A stretch of DNA of 64,000 nt from Streptomyces griseoruber (GTDB lineage Bacteria; Actinomycetota; Actinomycetes; Streptomycetales; Streptomycetaceae). Location: positions 187,862-251,861 of the forward strand of contig NZ_KQ948765.1 of assembly GCF_001514205.1 (NCBI RefSeq), given 5' to 3'. The notes under the pieces were generated by a model. The model was not told the DNA's origin, did not search any database, and saw only the letters and a program-made list of their open reading frames with translations. This document shows positions 32,702-40,875 of the stretch, one piece after another. The stretch's first letter is position 1; each line of letters begins with the position of its first letter. Made by a program: the position numbers and the translations under genes.

Positions 32702-35146
32702 TCAGCGGTCCAGGGGCCCTTCGGCCCACACCTGTTTGCCGCCGCTGACCGGGAGCGTGCCCCAGGTCTCGGAGACGGCCTCCACGAGGAGGATGCCGCG
32801 GCCGCCGGTGGCCTCCCAGCCCACGTTGGGTTTGACGGGGGTGCGGGGCGAGGCGTCGGTGACGGCCACCCGCAGCCGGTTGTTGACCAGGGTGAGGTCG
32901 AGGCGGACCCGGCCGTCGGTGTGCACCAGGGCGTTGGTGACGAGTTCGGAGACCACCAGCAGGGCCGTGTCCATGGCGTCCCCGGACACGGCCCAGGAGC
33001 GCAGCGTGCGCCGGGTGAACCGGCGGGCCTGGCGGGCGGCCTCGGGCACACGCCACACGGTCCAGCCCTCGCGCAGGGGTTTGACGGCCATGCCGTCGTA
33101 GCGCATCAGCAGCAGGGCCACGTCGTCGGCGCGGTGGGCGCCGGCCAGCAGCGCGTCGGCGACGAGGCCCAGGTCGGCGGGGTCGGAGACGGACAGTTCA
33201 TGGGCGAGCCGGGCCAGTCCGGTGTCGATGTCGAGCTGGGCGGACTCCACCAGGCCGTCCGTGGTCAGCGCGATCACCGTGCCGGGCAGCAGTCTGAGCG
33301 CGGTCATCGGGAACTCGGCCCGGTCGAGCACGCCGAGCGGCGGGCCGCCCTCGCCCTCGGCGACTTCGGTTGCGCCGTCCGGGTGGCGCAGCACCGGTGG
33401 CGGGTGTCCGGCGCGTACGCACCAGCCGGTGCCGGACTCCATGTCGACGTCGACATAGGCGCAGGTGGCGAACAGGTCGGTCTCGAGCTCCGTCAGCAGC
33501 CGGTTGGAGTGGGAGACGACCACGTCCGGCGGGTGGCCCTCGGCGGCGTAGGCGCGCAGGGCGGTGCGCATCTGGCCCATCAGGGTGGCGGCGGCGGCGC
33601 TGTGGCCCTGGACGTCGCCGATGACGAGGGCCACGTGATGGTCGGGCAGCGGGATCACGTCGTACCAGTCGCCGCCGACCTCCAGCCCTGCGGTGGCGGG
33701 CAGATAGCGGGCGACGGCGACCCCGCCGGGGAGCGCGGGCAGCCGGCGCGGGAGCAGCTGGCGCTGGAGCATGCCGACGAGTTCGTGCTCGGCGTCGAAG
33801 GCGTGGGCGCGCAGCAGGGCCTGTCCGGCGAGCCCGGCGGAGGCGGTGAGCAGGGCGCGTTCGTCGGGGCCGAAGTCGTGCGGGCTGTCCCAGCCGATGA
33901 GACAGGCGCCCGCCATCCGGCCGGCGGCGGGCAGCGGCAGGACCGCGAGGCCGCCGGGGCCGACCTCGGCGAGGGCGGGTTCCAGGACGTCGCTGCCGGC
34001 CGGCCAGATCCGGGCACGGCCCTCGCGCAGCGCGGCGGCGAGGGTGGGCATGGCGCGCACGGGTGCGTCGGGCCATTCGCCGCGCCATTCCGACCGCCAC
34101 AGCTCGGGCCAGGCCTCGGGGTCGGGCGGGTCGAGGACGATGACCACGAGCCGGTCGTTCTCCAGCTCCGCGAGGGCGATCCGGTCGGCGCGCAGCGGCT
34201 CGCGCAGGGCGGTGACGACGGCCTGGCTGACGTCCCGTACGGTGCCGGCGGTGGCGAGGGCGGCGGCCAGTCGCTGGACCCGGGCCACGTCGGTGACCTC
34301 GGTGCGCAGGCTGGAGGCGTCGGCGACGGTGCCGACGAGCCGGGGCGGCCGGTCCTCCCCGCCGGGCAGCAGCCGGCCGCGCAGCCGCAGCCAGCGGGGC
34401 GGGCCGTCGGGCCGGAGCACCCGGAACTCCAGCTCGCGGTCGCCGATCGACATGTGGTCGGCCTCGACGACGGACATCAGCGAGGGCAGGTCCTCGGGGA
34501 CGGTGCGGGCGAGCAGGGTCTCCACACGGCCGTCGAAGTCCTCCCGGTCCATGCCGAACAGGTCCAGGAGCGCGTCGCCGACCTCGACCCGGCCGGTGTC
34601 CATGGCGAGGCCGAAGGAGCCGGTGCCGGGTTCGCCCTCCGGGGCGGGGGCGGGGGGTGCGGGCGCGGCGAGGGCCTCCGCGACAAGGGCGAGACAGGCG
34701 CGGTCGTCGCCGTCGAAGCCGGCGGGACGCTCGCCGACGGCCAGCAGCAGACGTCCCCCTTCGCCGGGTACCGGCAGCGCGGCCAGCTGGACGTCCCGGA
34801 CGGACATCCGCCACTCCGGGGCGGCCTCGGCGAGGTGCTCCGGGCCGAGCCACACCGGCCGACCGGTGCGGTGGGCGTCGGCGACCGGGGAGCTTCCGTC
34901 GGCGGGGTAGCTCTCGCGCAGCCCGTACAGGGCCCCGGGCACGCCCGCGGACTCGGTCAGCCGGAGCGGTCCGTCGTCCTCGCCGGGCGCGTACACGGCC
35001 GCGAGGGACGCCCCCGTGAAGACGAGCGCCTGTTCCAGGACCCGCCGTACCCGGTCCGGGGCGGCGGGATCGGCCGTGATCGTCTTGAGGGCGACTTCGG
35101 CGCGCACGGGTCCCGCTCTGCGCCCCGCAGCACCCTCACTGACCAC
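32702..35146 (-). CDS. Multidomain PP2C phosphatase (GAF-PAS-GAF-SpoIIE-HATPase)
   Basis: An 814-residue cytoplasmic regulator. Domain order: GAF-like (about 25-160), PAS (about 175-290), second GAF (about 300-450), SpoIIE-type PP2C phosphatase (about 470-680) and a C-terminal anti-sigma-type histidine-kinase ATPase (about 690-810). Metal ligands of the phosphatase are in VGGDWYDV (near 489) and VIGDVQGHSAAA. The ATPase N box is VSELVTNALVHTDG. Such proteins dephosphorylate STAS antagonists, and the ATPase can phosphorylate them or bind sigma factors. It starts with GTG at 35146 and is divergent from a second phosphatase (35307) with a 160-nt gap, suggesting a shared promoter region. Confidence 0.9.
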   Translation of the reverse strand: MVSEGAAGRRAGPVRAEVALKTITADPAAPDRVRRVLEQALVFTGASLAAVYAPGEDDGPLRLTESAGVPGALYGLRESYPADGSSPVADAHRTGRPVWLGPEHLAEAAPEWRMSVRDVQLAALPVPGEGGRLLLAVGERPAGFDGDDRACLALVAEALAAPAPPAPAPEGEPGTGSFGLAMDTGRVEVGDALLDLFGMDREDFDGRVETLLARTVPEDLPSLMSVVEADHMSIGDRELEFRVLRPDGPPRWLRLRGRLLPGGEDRPPRLVGTVADASSLRTEVTDVARVQRLAAALATAGTVRDVSQAVVTALREPLRADRIALAELENDRLVVIVLDPPDPEAWPELWRSEWRGEWPDAPVRAMPTLAAALREGRARIWPAGSDVLEPALAEVGPGGLAVLPLPAAGRMAGACLIGWDSPHDFGPDERALLTASAGLAGQALLRAHAFDAEHELVGMLQRQLLPRRLPALPGGVAVARYLPATAGLEVGGDWYDVIPLPDHHVALVIGDVQGHSAAAATLMGQMRTALRAYAAEGHPPDVVVSHSNRLLTELETDLFATCAYVDVDMESGTGWCVRAGHPPPVLRHPDGATEVAEGEGGPPLGVLDRAEFPMTALRLLPGTVIALTTDGLVESAQLDIDTGLARLAHELSVSDPADLGLVADALLAGAHRADDVALLLMRYDGMAVKPLREGWTVWRVPEAARQARRFTRRTLRSWAVSGDAMDTALLVVSELVTNALVHTDGRVRLDLTLVNNRLRVAVTDASPRTPVKPNVGWEATGGRGILLVEAVSETWGTLPVSGGKQVWAEGPLDR

Positions 35147-35306
35147 GTCCGCAATTACAGCGCGTATGAGACCTCGGCGCAGCCCCTCCGCGCGGCGGAG
35201 CCGTCCGCGCCCCCGCCGCGCCGCGTTCGCCGTGCGCCCTCGCCCGGTAGGGGGCAGATTTGGAGCCGGAACCCGGGGTGGCCGGTGGGCCGAGGAGGTG
35301 GGCGCC

Positions 35307-37454
35307 GTGTCCGACGGGACGCAGGCCGGTCAGACGGCGGCCGCCGTGCGGACGCCGGTCGGCAGGCCGCTGCTGTCCCTGGCGCTGACCTCGATGATGG
35401 ACGCGGTCGGCGCGCACTCGGGTGCGGTCTACCTGCGGCCGGGCGAGGAGCCGGTGCTCCAGATGGCGGTGACGGCCGGGCTGCCCCGCGCGTTCTCGGC
35501 GCCCTGGGAGCGGGTCGGGCTGAACGCGCCGATCCCGGTGGCGGAGGCGGTCCGGGAGCGGCGGCTGGTGTGGGTCGGCGGGGAGGAGGACATGGCCCGC
35601 CGCTATCCGCGGATCGCGGTCGTCCTGCCGTATCCCTTCGCACTGGCGGCGCTGCCGGTGGCGACGGAGTCGCGGGTGTACGGCGCGGTGTACGTGACCT
35701 GGCCCGGTTCGCATCCGCCGGAGCTGTCCGAGCGGGAGCGCGAGGAGCTGACGGCGGGCTGCGAGCGGCTGGCGGCACGGCTGGAGCGGGCGGCGGCGGA
35801 GAACCTCACCCTGCGGGTCGAGTCCGATCTGATGGACGCGTGGTCGATCGGCGGGACCGCGGACACCCTCGGCACGGTGGAGGCGGCGCGGATGGTGACC
35901 CGGCTGCCGTACGGACTGTGTTCGCTGGACCTGAGCGGCCGGGTGGGCTTCGCCAACACGGCGGCGGCGGATCTGCTCGGGGTGCCGGTGCGGCGGCTGC
36001 TGGGGGCGCAGCTGTGGGCCGCGGTGCCCTGGCTCAACGACCCCTCGTACGAGGAGCGCTACCGGGCGGCGCTGATCGGGCAGGCGCCCGTGTCGTTCGT
36101 GGCGCTGCGGCCGCCCTCGGACTGGCTGTCGTTCCGGCTGTACCCGAGCACCACCGGCATCAGCGTCCGGATCACCCGGGCCCGGAACGTGTCGGAGCCG
36201 AAGCCCTCGCCGGCCCGGCCGGGGGACGCGCCGACCCGGCTGGTGTCGATGTCGCAGGCGCTGAGCCTGGCGGGGGCGCTCACCGAGACGGTGACCGTGC
36301 AGGACGTGGTGGGGCTGGTCGCGGACGAGATCGCGCCGACCGTGGGCAGTCAGGCGCTGGCGCTGCTCGGGGCGCGGGCCGGACGGCTGCATGTGCTGGG
36401 CCAGCACGGCTATCCCGACCCGCACGTGGTGGAGCGGTACGACGGGATGCCGCTGTCGGCCGCGTCGCCGGGCGCGCACGCCGTCGCGCACGTCGTCCCG
36501 TCGTTCTTCGCGTCCCGGCGGCAGCTGGAGCGGCTGTATCCGGCCGAGCGTTCCGCCCCGGACGGCTTCGCGGCCTGGGCGTATCTGCCGCTGATCGCCT
36601 CGGGGCGCCCGGTGGGCGCCTGTGTGCTGGCGTACGCCCGGCCGCGCGAGTTCTCCACGCACGAGCGGGCGGTGCTGGCCAGTATGGCCGGGCTGATCGC
36701 GCAGGCCCTGGACCGGGCGCTGCTGTACGACGTCAAGCACCAGCTCGCCCACGGTCTCCAGGCAGCGCTCCTCCCCCACTCGCTGCCGCGGCTGCCCGGG
36801 GTGCAGGCGGCCGCCCGTTATCTGCCGGCCACCCGGGGCATGGAGATCGGCGGCGACTTCTACGACCTGGTGCCGTCCCGGCCGCTGGCGGCGGCGGTGA
36901 TCGGGGACGTGCAGGGCCACAACGTGACGGCGGCGGGGCTGATGGGGCAGCTCCGTACGGCCGTACGGGCGTACACGACGGTCGGGCAGGAGCCGGCGGA
37001 GGTGATGCGCAGCACCAACCGGCTGCTGATCGACCTGGGGTCCGATCTGTTCGCGAGCTGTCTGTATCTGCGGCTGGACCCGGCGCACGGGCGGGCGGTG
37101 ATGGCGCGGGCCGGGCATCCGCCGCCGCTGCTGCGCCGGGCCGACGGACAGGTGCGGGTGCTCGACCTCGCGGGCGGTCCGCTGCTGGGCATCGACGCGT
37201 CGGCGGCGTATCCGACGACGGAGGTGGAGCTCTCTCCCGGCTGTGTGCTCGCCCTGTACACGGACGGGCTGATCGAGTCGCCCGGCGTGGACATCGAGGA
37301 CGCGGTCGCCGAGCTGGGCCGGCGGCTGGGCGAGGGCGGTGACCGTCCGCTGGAGGAGCTGGCCGACGACCTGGTGGGGCCGTACGCGGCGGCGGAGCAA
37401 CGGATCGACGACGTGGCGCTGCTGTTGCTGCGGGCCGGGGATTCGGATTCCTGA
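35307..37454 (+). CDS. Multidomain PP2C phosphatase (GAF-PAS-GAF-SpoIIE)
   Basis: A 715-residue protein. An N-terminal GAF domain (about 15-155), a PAS domain (about 190-300), a second GAF (about 320-480) and a SpoIIE-type PP2C domain (about 495-715). Metal-binding residues are in IGGDFYDLV (near 515) and VIGDVQGHNVTAAG; ARAGHPPPLLRR and ALYTDGLIES follow. Unlike the other two phosphatases of this type in the window it lacks a terminal HATPase domain. The GTG at 35307 follows GAGGAGG at 35292-35298; reading further upstream adds a basic tail that overlaps the divergent gene. A perfect-stem terminator lies at 37482-37515. Confidence 0.9.
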   Translation: MSDGTQAGQTAAAVRTPVGRPLLSLALTSMMDAVGAHSGAVYLRPGEEPVLQMAVTAGLPRAFSAPWERVGLNAPIPVAEAVRERRLVWVGGEEDMARRYPRIAVVLPYPFALAALPVATESRVYGAVYVTWPGSHPPELSEREREELTAGCERLAARLERAAAENLTLRVESDLMDAWSIGGTADTLGTVEAARMVTRLPYGLCSLDLSGRVGFANTAAADLLGVPVRRLLGAQLWAAVPWLNDPSYEERYRAALIGQAPVSFVALRPPSDWLSFRLYPSTTGISVRITRARNVSEPKPSPARPGDAPTRLVSMSQALSLAGALTETVTVQDVVGLVADEIAPTVGSQALALLGARAGRLHVLGQHGYPDPHVVERYDGMPLSAASPGAHAVAHVVPSFFASRRQLERLYPAERSAPDGFAAWAYLPLIASGRPVGACVLAYARPREFSTHERAVLASMAGLIAQALDRALLYDVKHQLAHGLQAALLPHSLPRLPGVQAAARYLPATRGMEIGGDFYDLVPSRPLAAAVIGDVQGHNVTAAGLMGQLRTAVRAYTTVGQEPAEVMRSTNRLLIDLGSDLFASCLYLRLDPAHGRAVMARAGHPPPLLRRADGQVRVLDLAGGPLLGIDASAAYPTTEVELSPGCVLALYTDGLIESPGVDIEDAVAELGRRLGEGGDRPLEELADDLVGPYAAAEQRIDDVALLLLRAGDSDS

Positions 37455-37481
37455 CGACACGAGATGACATGAGATGACATG

Positions 37482-37515
37482 AACGGTCCGGCCCCCGCCG
37501 GAGGGCCGGACCGTT
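37482..37515. terminator. Bidirectional terminator
   Basis: Stem AACGGTCCGGCCC (37482-37494) pairs with GGGCCGGACCGTT (37503-37515), a perfect 13-bp stem with an 8-nt loop. It lies between the phosphatase gene and the convergent protease gene. Two copies of GAGATGACAT precede it at 37461-37480. Confidence 0.75.
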
Positions 37516-37552
37516 CAGTCGGTGCCGGTGATCGGCTGCTGCCGATGCGGTG

Positions 37553-39010
37553 TCAGTGGGACTCGGTCACGCCCGAGCCGCCCTCGAGACCGTTGTCGTT
37601 CTGCTCCTGGGCGCCGTTGTCGTTCTGCTCCTGGGCGCCGTTCTGGTCGTCGGCTCCGTTGCCGGCCTCGTCACCGGCGCCGGCCTGCTGGCCGTTGCCG
37701 TTGATGGCCTCGCCGGTCTGGTCGTCGATGCCGTCGCCGTTCTCGTCGACCGCGCCGGCGCCCTGGCCGTTGCCGTTGCCGTTGCCGTTGATGGCCTCGC
37801 CGGTCTGGTCGTCGATGCCGTCGCCGTTCTCGTCCACGGCACCGGCGCCCTGGCCGTTGTCGCCGACGCCGTCGTCGGCGCCCACGCCGCCGCCGTCACC
37901 GAGGGTCGCGCCGGTCGCCTGCAGGGCGGTGGTCACCGGCTGGAAGAAGGTCTCGCCGCCGGCGGTGCAGTCACCGCTGCCGCCGGAGGTCAGACCGACC
38001 GCGAGGCCGTCCTGGGTGAACAGGGAGCCGCCGCTGTCGCCGGGCTCGGCGCAGACGTCGGTCTGGATGAGACCGGTGACGGTGCCCTCGGGGTAGTTGA
38101 CCGTGGCGTCGAGGGCGAGCACGGTGCCGTCGTTGAGGCCGGTGGTGCTGCCCATCCGGAAGACCTGGGTGCCCACGACCGCGTCGGCGGCCTGCGAGAT
38201 CGCGACGGTCTGCTGGCCGACATTGACCTCGCTCGGCGCCTGGGTGTTCGGGTCGTCGTACTTCACGAGTGCGAAGTCGCCGTCGCCGGGGAAGGTCGCC
38301 TGGTCGACGGTGGCGATCGGCTGGCCGTCCTCGGAGTCGGACCACTGCTCGGCGGCGACGCCGCAGTGACCGGCCGTCAGGAAGGCGGGCGAGCCGTCCT
38401 GGGCGGTGACGTTGAAGCCGAGGGAGCAGCGGGCCCCGCCGCCGAAGATGGCGTCGCCGCCGGAGACCTTGGTGGAGAAGGTGCCGGTGGACTTCTTGAC
38501 GGTCGCCATGCCCGAGCCGAGGCTCTGGACGGTGGACTCCAGCTGGTCCCACTTGGCGCCGGTGACGGTGGAGTCGGCGGTGACCAGGATCTGGTTCGTC
38601 CGCGGGTCGACGGCCCACGCGGTGCCCGCGATGGTCGCCTTGGTCTTCAGGGTCTTCGCGGCCGCCTCGAGCTCGGCCGCGCTGTTCTCGACCTCGCGCA
38701 CCTTCGCGCCGGCCTTCTCGGCCTGGACGACGACGTTGTTCTTGTCGCCGGAGACGTTGACGACGTTGACCACCAGCTGCTGCTGGCCGGAGTCGTAGTA
38801 GGAGCCGGCGAAGGCGTCACCGAGCAGCTCCTGGAGCTGTGCGGCGAGGTCCGAGGCGTCGCCCGCCTTCAGGGCCTTCACCGAGGCGGCGTTGTTGGAG
38901 CCGTCCTGGGAGGCGTTGGCCTGGGGAAGGAGGATGGCCGCCGCTCCGAGCGCCGCGACACCACCGACCGCGATGATGGCCTTGCGCTTCGTAACTCGCT
39001 TGTGACTCAA
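37553..39010 (-). CDS. Streptogrisin-type secreted serine protease with acidic repeat tail
   Basis: A 485-residue preproprotein. An N-terminal signal (AIIAVGGVAALGAAAILLPQ) and an alpha-lytic-protease prodomain (about 40-183) precede the chymotrypsin-fold domain (about 184-365). The triad is His215 (LTAGHCG), Asp245 (GDGDFALVK) and Ser326 (EPGDSGGSL); Cys195/Cys216 and Cys320/Cys348 are likely disulfides. Instead of a chitin-binding domain the C-terminus is an acidic, repetitive tail with DENGDGIDDQTGEAINGNG twice, resembling calcium-binding thrombospondin-3 repeats. The start is TTG at 39010, chosen because AGGAGG lies 9 nt upstream and no ATG or GTG is available. Confidence 0.9.
   Translation of the reverse strand: MSHKRVTKRKAIIAVGGVAALGAAAILLPQANASQDGSNNAASVKALKAGDASDLAAQLQELLGDAFAGSYYDSGQQQLVVNVVNVSGDKNNVVVQAEKAGAKVREVENSAAELEAAAKTLKTKATIAGTAWAVDPRTNQILVTADSTVTGAKWDQLESTVQSLGSGMATVKKSTGTFSTKVSGGDAIFGGGARCSLGFNVTAQDGSPAFLTAGHCGVAAEQWSDSEDGQPIATVDQATFPGDGDFALVKYDDPNTQAPSEVNVGQQTVAISQAADAVVGTQVFRMGSTTGLNDGTVLALDATVNYPEGTVTGLIQTDVCAEPGDSGGSLFTQDGLAVGLTSGGSGDCTAGGETFFQPVTTALQATGATLGDGGGVGADDGVGDNGQGAGAVDENGDGIDDQTGEAINGNGNGNGQGAGAVDENGDGIDDQTGEAINGNGQQAGAGDEAGNGADDQNGAQEQNDNGAQEQNDNGLEGGSGVTESH
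37591..37638 (-). repeat. Two 24-bp tandem repeats in the protease tail
   Basis: The 24-nt unit beginning CGTTGTCGTTCTGCTCCTGG at 37591-37614 is repeated identically at 37615-37638. It encodes two copies of QEQNDNGA in the C-terminal tail. Confidence 0.85.
37691..37840 (-). repeat. Two 87-bp-spaced repeats in the protease tail
   Basis: The DNA encoding AVDENGDGIDDQTGEAINGN occurs twice with an 87-nt offset (residues 391-410 and 420-439). The copies are nearly identical even at third positions, which suggests recent duplication. A short GN-codon run (GNGNGNGQ) separates them. Confidence 0.85.
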
Positions 39011-39769
39011 AAAACTCGACCTCCTGGGGGACGGGGTCTGGCTGCCGGTCGTCGGCAGCTCCGTACAGCGGCGCCTGGTTGGCCTTGAGTACGCGGGGGG
39101 CGCGGGATGCGTTCAATCGCGTTTGCCAACTTCCTTTGCGCAATGCGGAATCGGCCATGACCGTGCCCTGACCGGGCCAGGGGGAGAGAAGCGCCCATAC
39201 CGCGACGACCACCGCTGAAGCGGACGGGATCCTTCCAGGACACGGGCGTCGAAATCCCGCCAGGCGCACAGCCGCCCCACAGTCACCCGGCGGATCGGAT
39301 GTCTCGATCGCAGCAGTTCCGGTCACCCCGCGGGACGCACCGTCGGTGAGCGTGCCGTCACGGCGCGCACCCGTCGGAGAATCTGCACATCGATTGCCCA
39401 AGGGAGTCACCGGAGGCGGGGATTCTGCACAACTCCCGGGCGCCGCTCACGTCATTGGGGCGAGAGTGTCGGATTCGCCGTGACGGCCCCCGCCGCTCAT
39501 CCGAGCGAATCCGGCCCGAGTCGTGAAGGAGTCGGCGACAAGTCGTGCGCGCGCCTGCACGGTTCACCCCTCCCGTGCCGCAAGTTCCCAGGTGAGGGCG
39601 GTGATTGAGTGGAACCGCGCCCGGCGGACCTGCTTTCATCCATCGCACCGCAGGGCTCGGACGCCTCCCGGAAACGGGTGGTCCGGCCCTCACGGTCGCG
39701 GCCGTCATCTGTCCCCAGAGGGGGCCGCTCCCCCCCTTGTGAGATATCCATATGAAGGGAAGTTCCCCC
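39011..39769. other. Long non-coding region upstream of the peptide-export locus
   Basis: This 759-nt gap separates the minus-strand protease from the plus-strand precursor gene. Open frames inside it are arginine-rich and proline-rich shadows, so I list none. It should contain the two divergent promoters. Visible structure: the palindrome TTGCGCAA at 39136-39143, a G-rich then C-rich hairpin-like stretch (GAGGGGGCCGCTCCCCCC) at 39719-39736 just before the precursor, and an A/T-richer segment at 39737-39759 (TTGTGAGATATCCATATG) that holds the precursor leader. I cannot fix a promoter with confidence. Its length suggests complex regulation. Confidence 0.6.
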
Positions 39770-39985
39770 ATGAACTCCACCCCCCAGGTTGAGACCGTCG
39801 AGATCTCCGACGCGGACCTCGACAACGTCTCCGGCGGTCTGTCCGTGAACGCCCTCGGCACCGTCACCGGCCTGGTGGACGGCGTCGCCCCGGTCTCCGG
39901 CCTGGTCGACACGGTCGTCGGCACCGTCGAGGGTGTCACCGGCCTGAACACCGCCCCGGTCACCAACCTGGTCGCCGGTCTCTGA
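39770..39985 (+). CDS. Double-glycine leader peptide precursor (71 aa)
   Basis: A 71-residue precursor. The leader MNSTPQVETVEISDADLDNV is acidic and ends in SGG at 21-23, the double-glycine cleavage motif used by C39 peptidases. The 48-residue core (from LSVNALG to the terminal GL) is made of glycine, valine, leucine, threonine, asparagine and aspartate, without cysteine or aromatic residues, and has quasi-repeats VTGLVDGVAP, VSGLVDTVVG and VEGVTGLNTAP. ATG at 39770 has GAAGGGA at 39754-39760; an in-frame ATG at 39752 is less likely. Exporter genes matching it follow at 40069-45907. No lanthionine-type chemistry is possible without cysteine, and no modification gene is nearby. Codons are strongly biased, which suits high expression. 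Likely a secreted hydrophobic peptide; activity unknown. Confidence 0.88.
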   Translation: MNSTPQVETVEISDADLDNVSGGLSVNALGTVTGLVDGVAPVSGLVDTVVGTVEGVTGLNTAPVTNLVAGL

Positions 39986-40006
39986 TCGCACCCCGTGTGA
40001 CCTTCT

Positions 40007-40039
40007 GAGTCCCGGAGCCCTCACCCGGCTCCGGGACTC
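40007..40039 (+). terminator. Intra-operon hairpin after the precursor gene
   Basis: A perfect 13-bp stem (GAGTCCCGGAGCC at 40007-40019, GGCTCCGGGACTC at 40027-40039) with a 7-nt loop lies 22 nt after the precursor stop and 30 nt before the HlyD gene. There is no T-run, so it may be a leaky terminator or an mRNA-stabilising hairpin. Either would raise precursor mRNA relative to exporter mRNA. Confidence 0.8.
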
Positions 40040-40068
40040 GTCGGCGTCCCGACCCCCGGAAGAAGCCC

Positions 40069-40875
40069 GTGCAGTTCCGCCAACAGGCCCTCACCAAGCT
40101 CCAGTCACCGGAGGAACTCGACCTCCCGGTACGTTTCGCGCGCCCTCAGGGCCGGCTGGTGCTGGCCGTGACCGTCGCCGTCATGGCGGCCGCCTCCGGG
40201 TGGGCGGTGACCGGCTCGGTCGCCTCCACGGTGAGCGCGCCCGCCGTGCTGACCCACGGCGAGGGCAGCTACATCCTCCAGAGCCCGGCGGCCGGCCAGG
40301 TCACCGCCGTCCTCGCGAAGGAGGGCGAGCGGCTGCCCGCCGACTCCCCCGTGCTGAAGGTCCGTACGGCCGACGGCGAGACCGTGGTCCGCACGGTCGC
40401 CGCGGGCCGGATCACCGCGCTGGCCGCCGCCCTCGGGCAGATCATCGCCACCGGCGCGAACGTCGCCGCCGTGGAGAAGGTCGCCGGCGCCGACGATCCG
40501 CTGTACGCCACCGTGTACGTGCCGGCCGAGAACGCCGCGTCGATCCCCGAGAACGCGGCCGTCGACCTCACCGTGCAGACCGTGCCCGCCCAGGAGTATG
40601 GCGTGCTGCGCGGCCATGTGAAGTCGGTCGACCGCACGGCCCAGTCGGCGCAGCAGATCTCCGCGTTCCTCGGCGACAGCGGGCTCGGCGAGCAGTTCAC
40701 CGAGCACGGGCGTCCGGTCGCGGTGCTCGTGCGGCTCGACAGGTCGGCGTCCACGAAGAGCGGTTACCGGTGGTCCTCCGCCGACGGGCCGCCGTACAGG
40801 CTCAGTTCCCTGACCATGGCCACGGGTGCGATCCGGCTGGCCGACCAGCGTCCCGTCGATTGGCTGCTTCCGTGA
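40069..40875 (+). CDS. NHLM/NHLP-type HlyD-like export protein
   Basis: A 268-residue membrane-fusion-like protein. The N-terminus FRQQALTKLQSPEELDLPV is the signature start of the NHLM-microcin HlyD family (TIGR03794). A single transmembrane helix follows (RLVLAVTVAVMAAASGWAVT, about 29-48), then a lipoyl/HlyD-like beta domain (about 68-165, SPAAGQVTAVLAKEGERL and YVPAENAASIPENAAVDLTV). It should bridge the ABC transporters to the outside. The GTG at 40069 follows GGAAGAAG. Its stop overlaps the next gene (GTGA). It is shorter than HlyD of gram-negative systems, since no outer membrane has to be spanned. Confidence 0.88.
   Translation: MQFRQQALTKLQSPEELDLPVRFARPQGRLVLAVTVAVMAAASGWAVTGSVASTVSAPAVLTHGEGSYILQSPAAGQVTAVLAKEGERLPADSPVLKVRTADGETVVRTVAAGRITALAAALGQIIATGANVAAVEKVAGADDPLYATVYVPAENAASIPENAAVDLTVQTVPAQEYGVLRGHVKSVDRTAQSAQQISAFLGDSGLGEQFTEHGRPVAVLVRLDRSASTKSGYRWSSADGPPYRLSSLTMATGAIRLADQRPVDWLLP

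Noticed and set aside
39011..39769. Possible second precursor peptide or small RNA upstream of the export locus
   Set aside because: No open frame with a double-glycine leader or clear ribosome-binding site is visible; a small RNA cannot be judged from sequence alone.
39770..39985. Precursor considered a class II lantibiotic (type A2)
   Set aside because: The leader has the SGG cleavage site, but the core has no cysteine and no LanM-like gene is in the window, so lanthionine rings cannot form.
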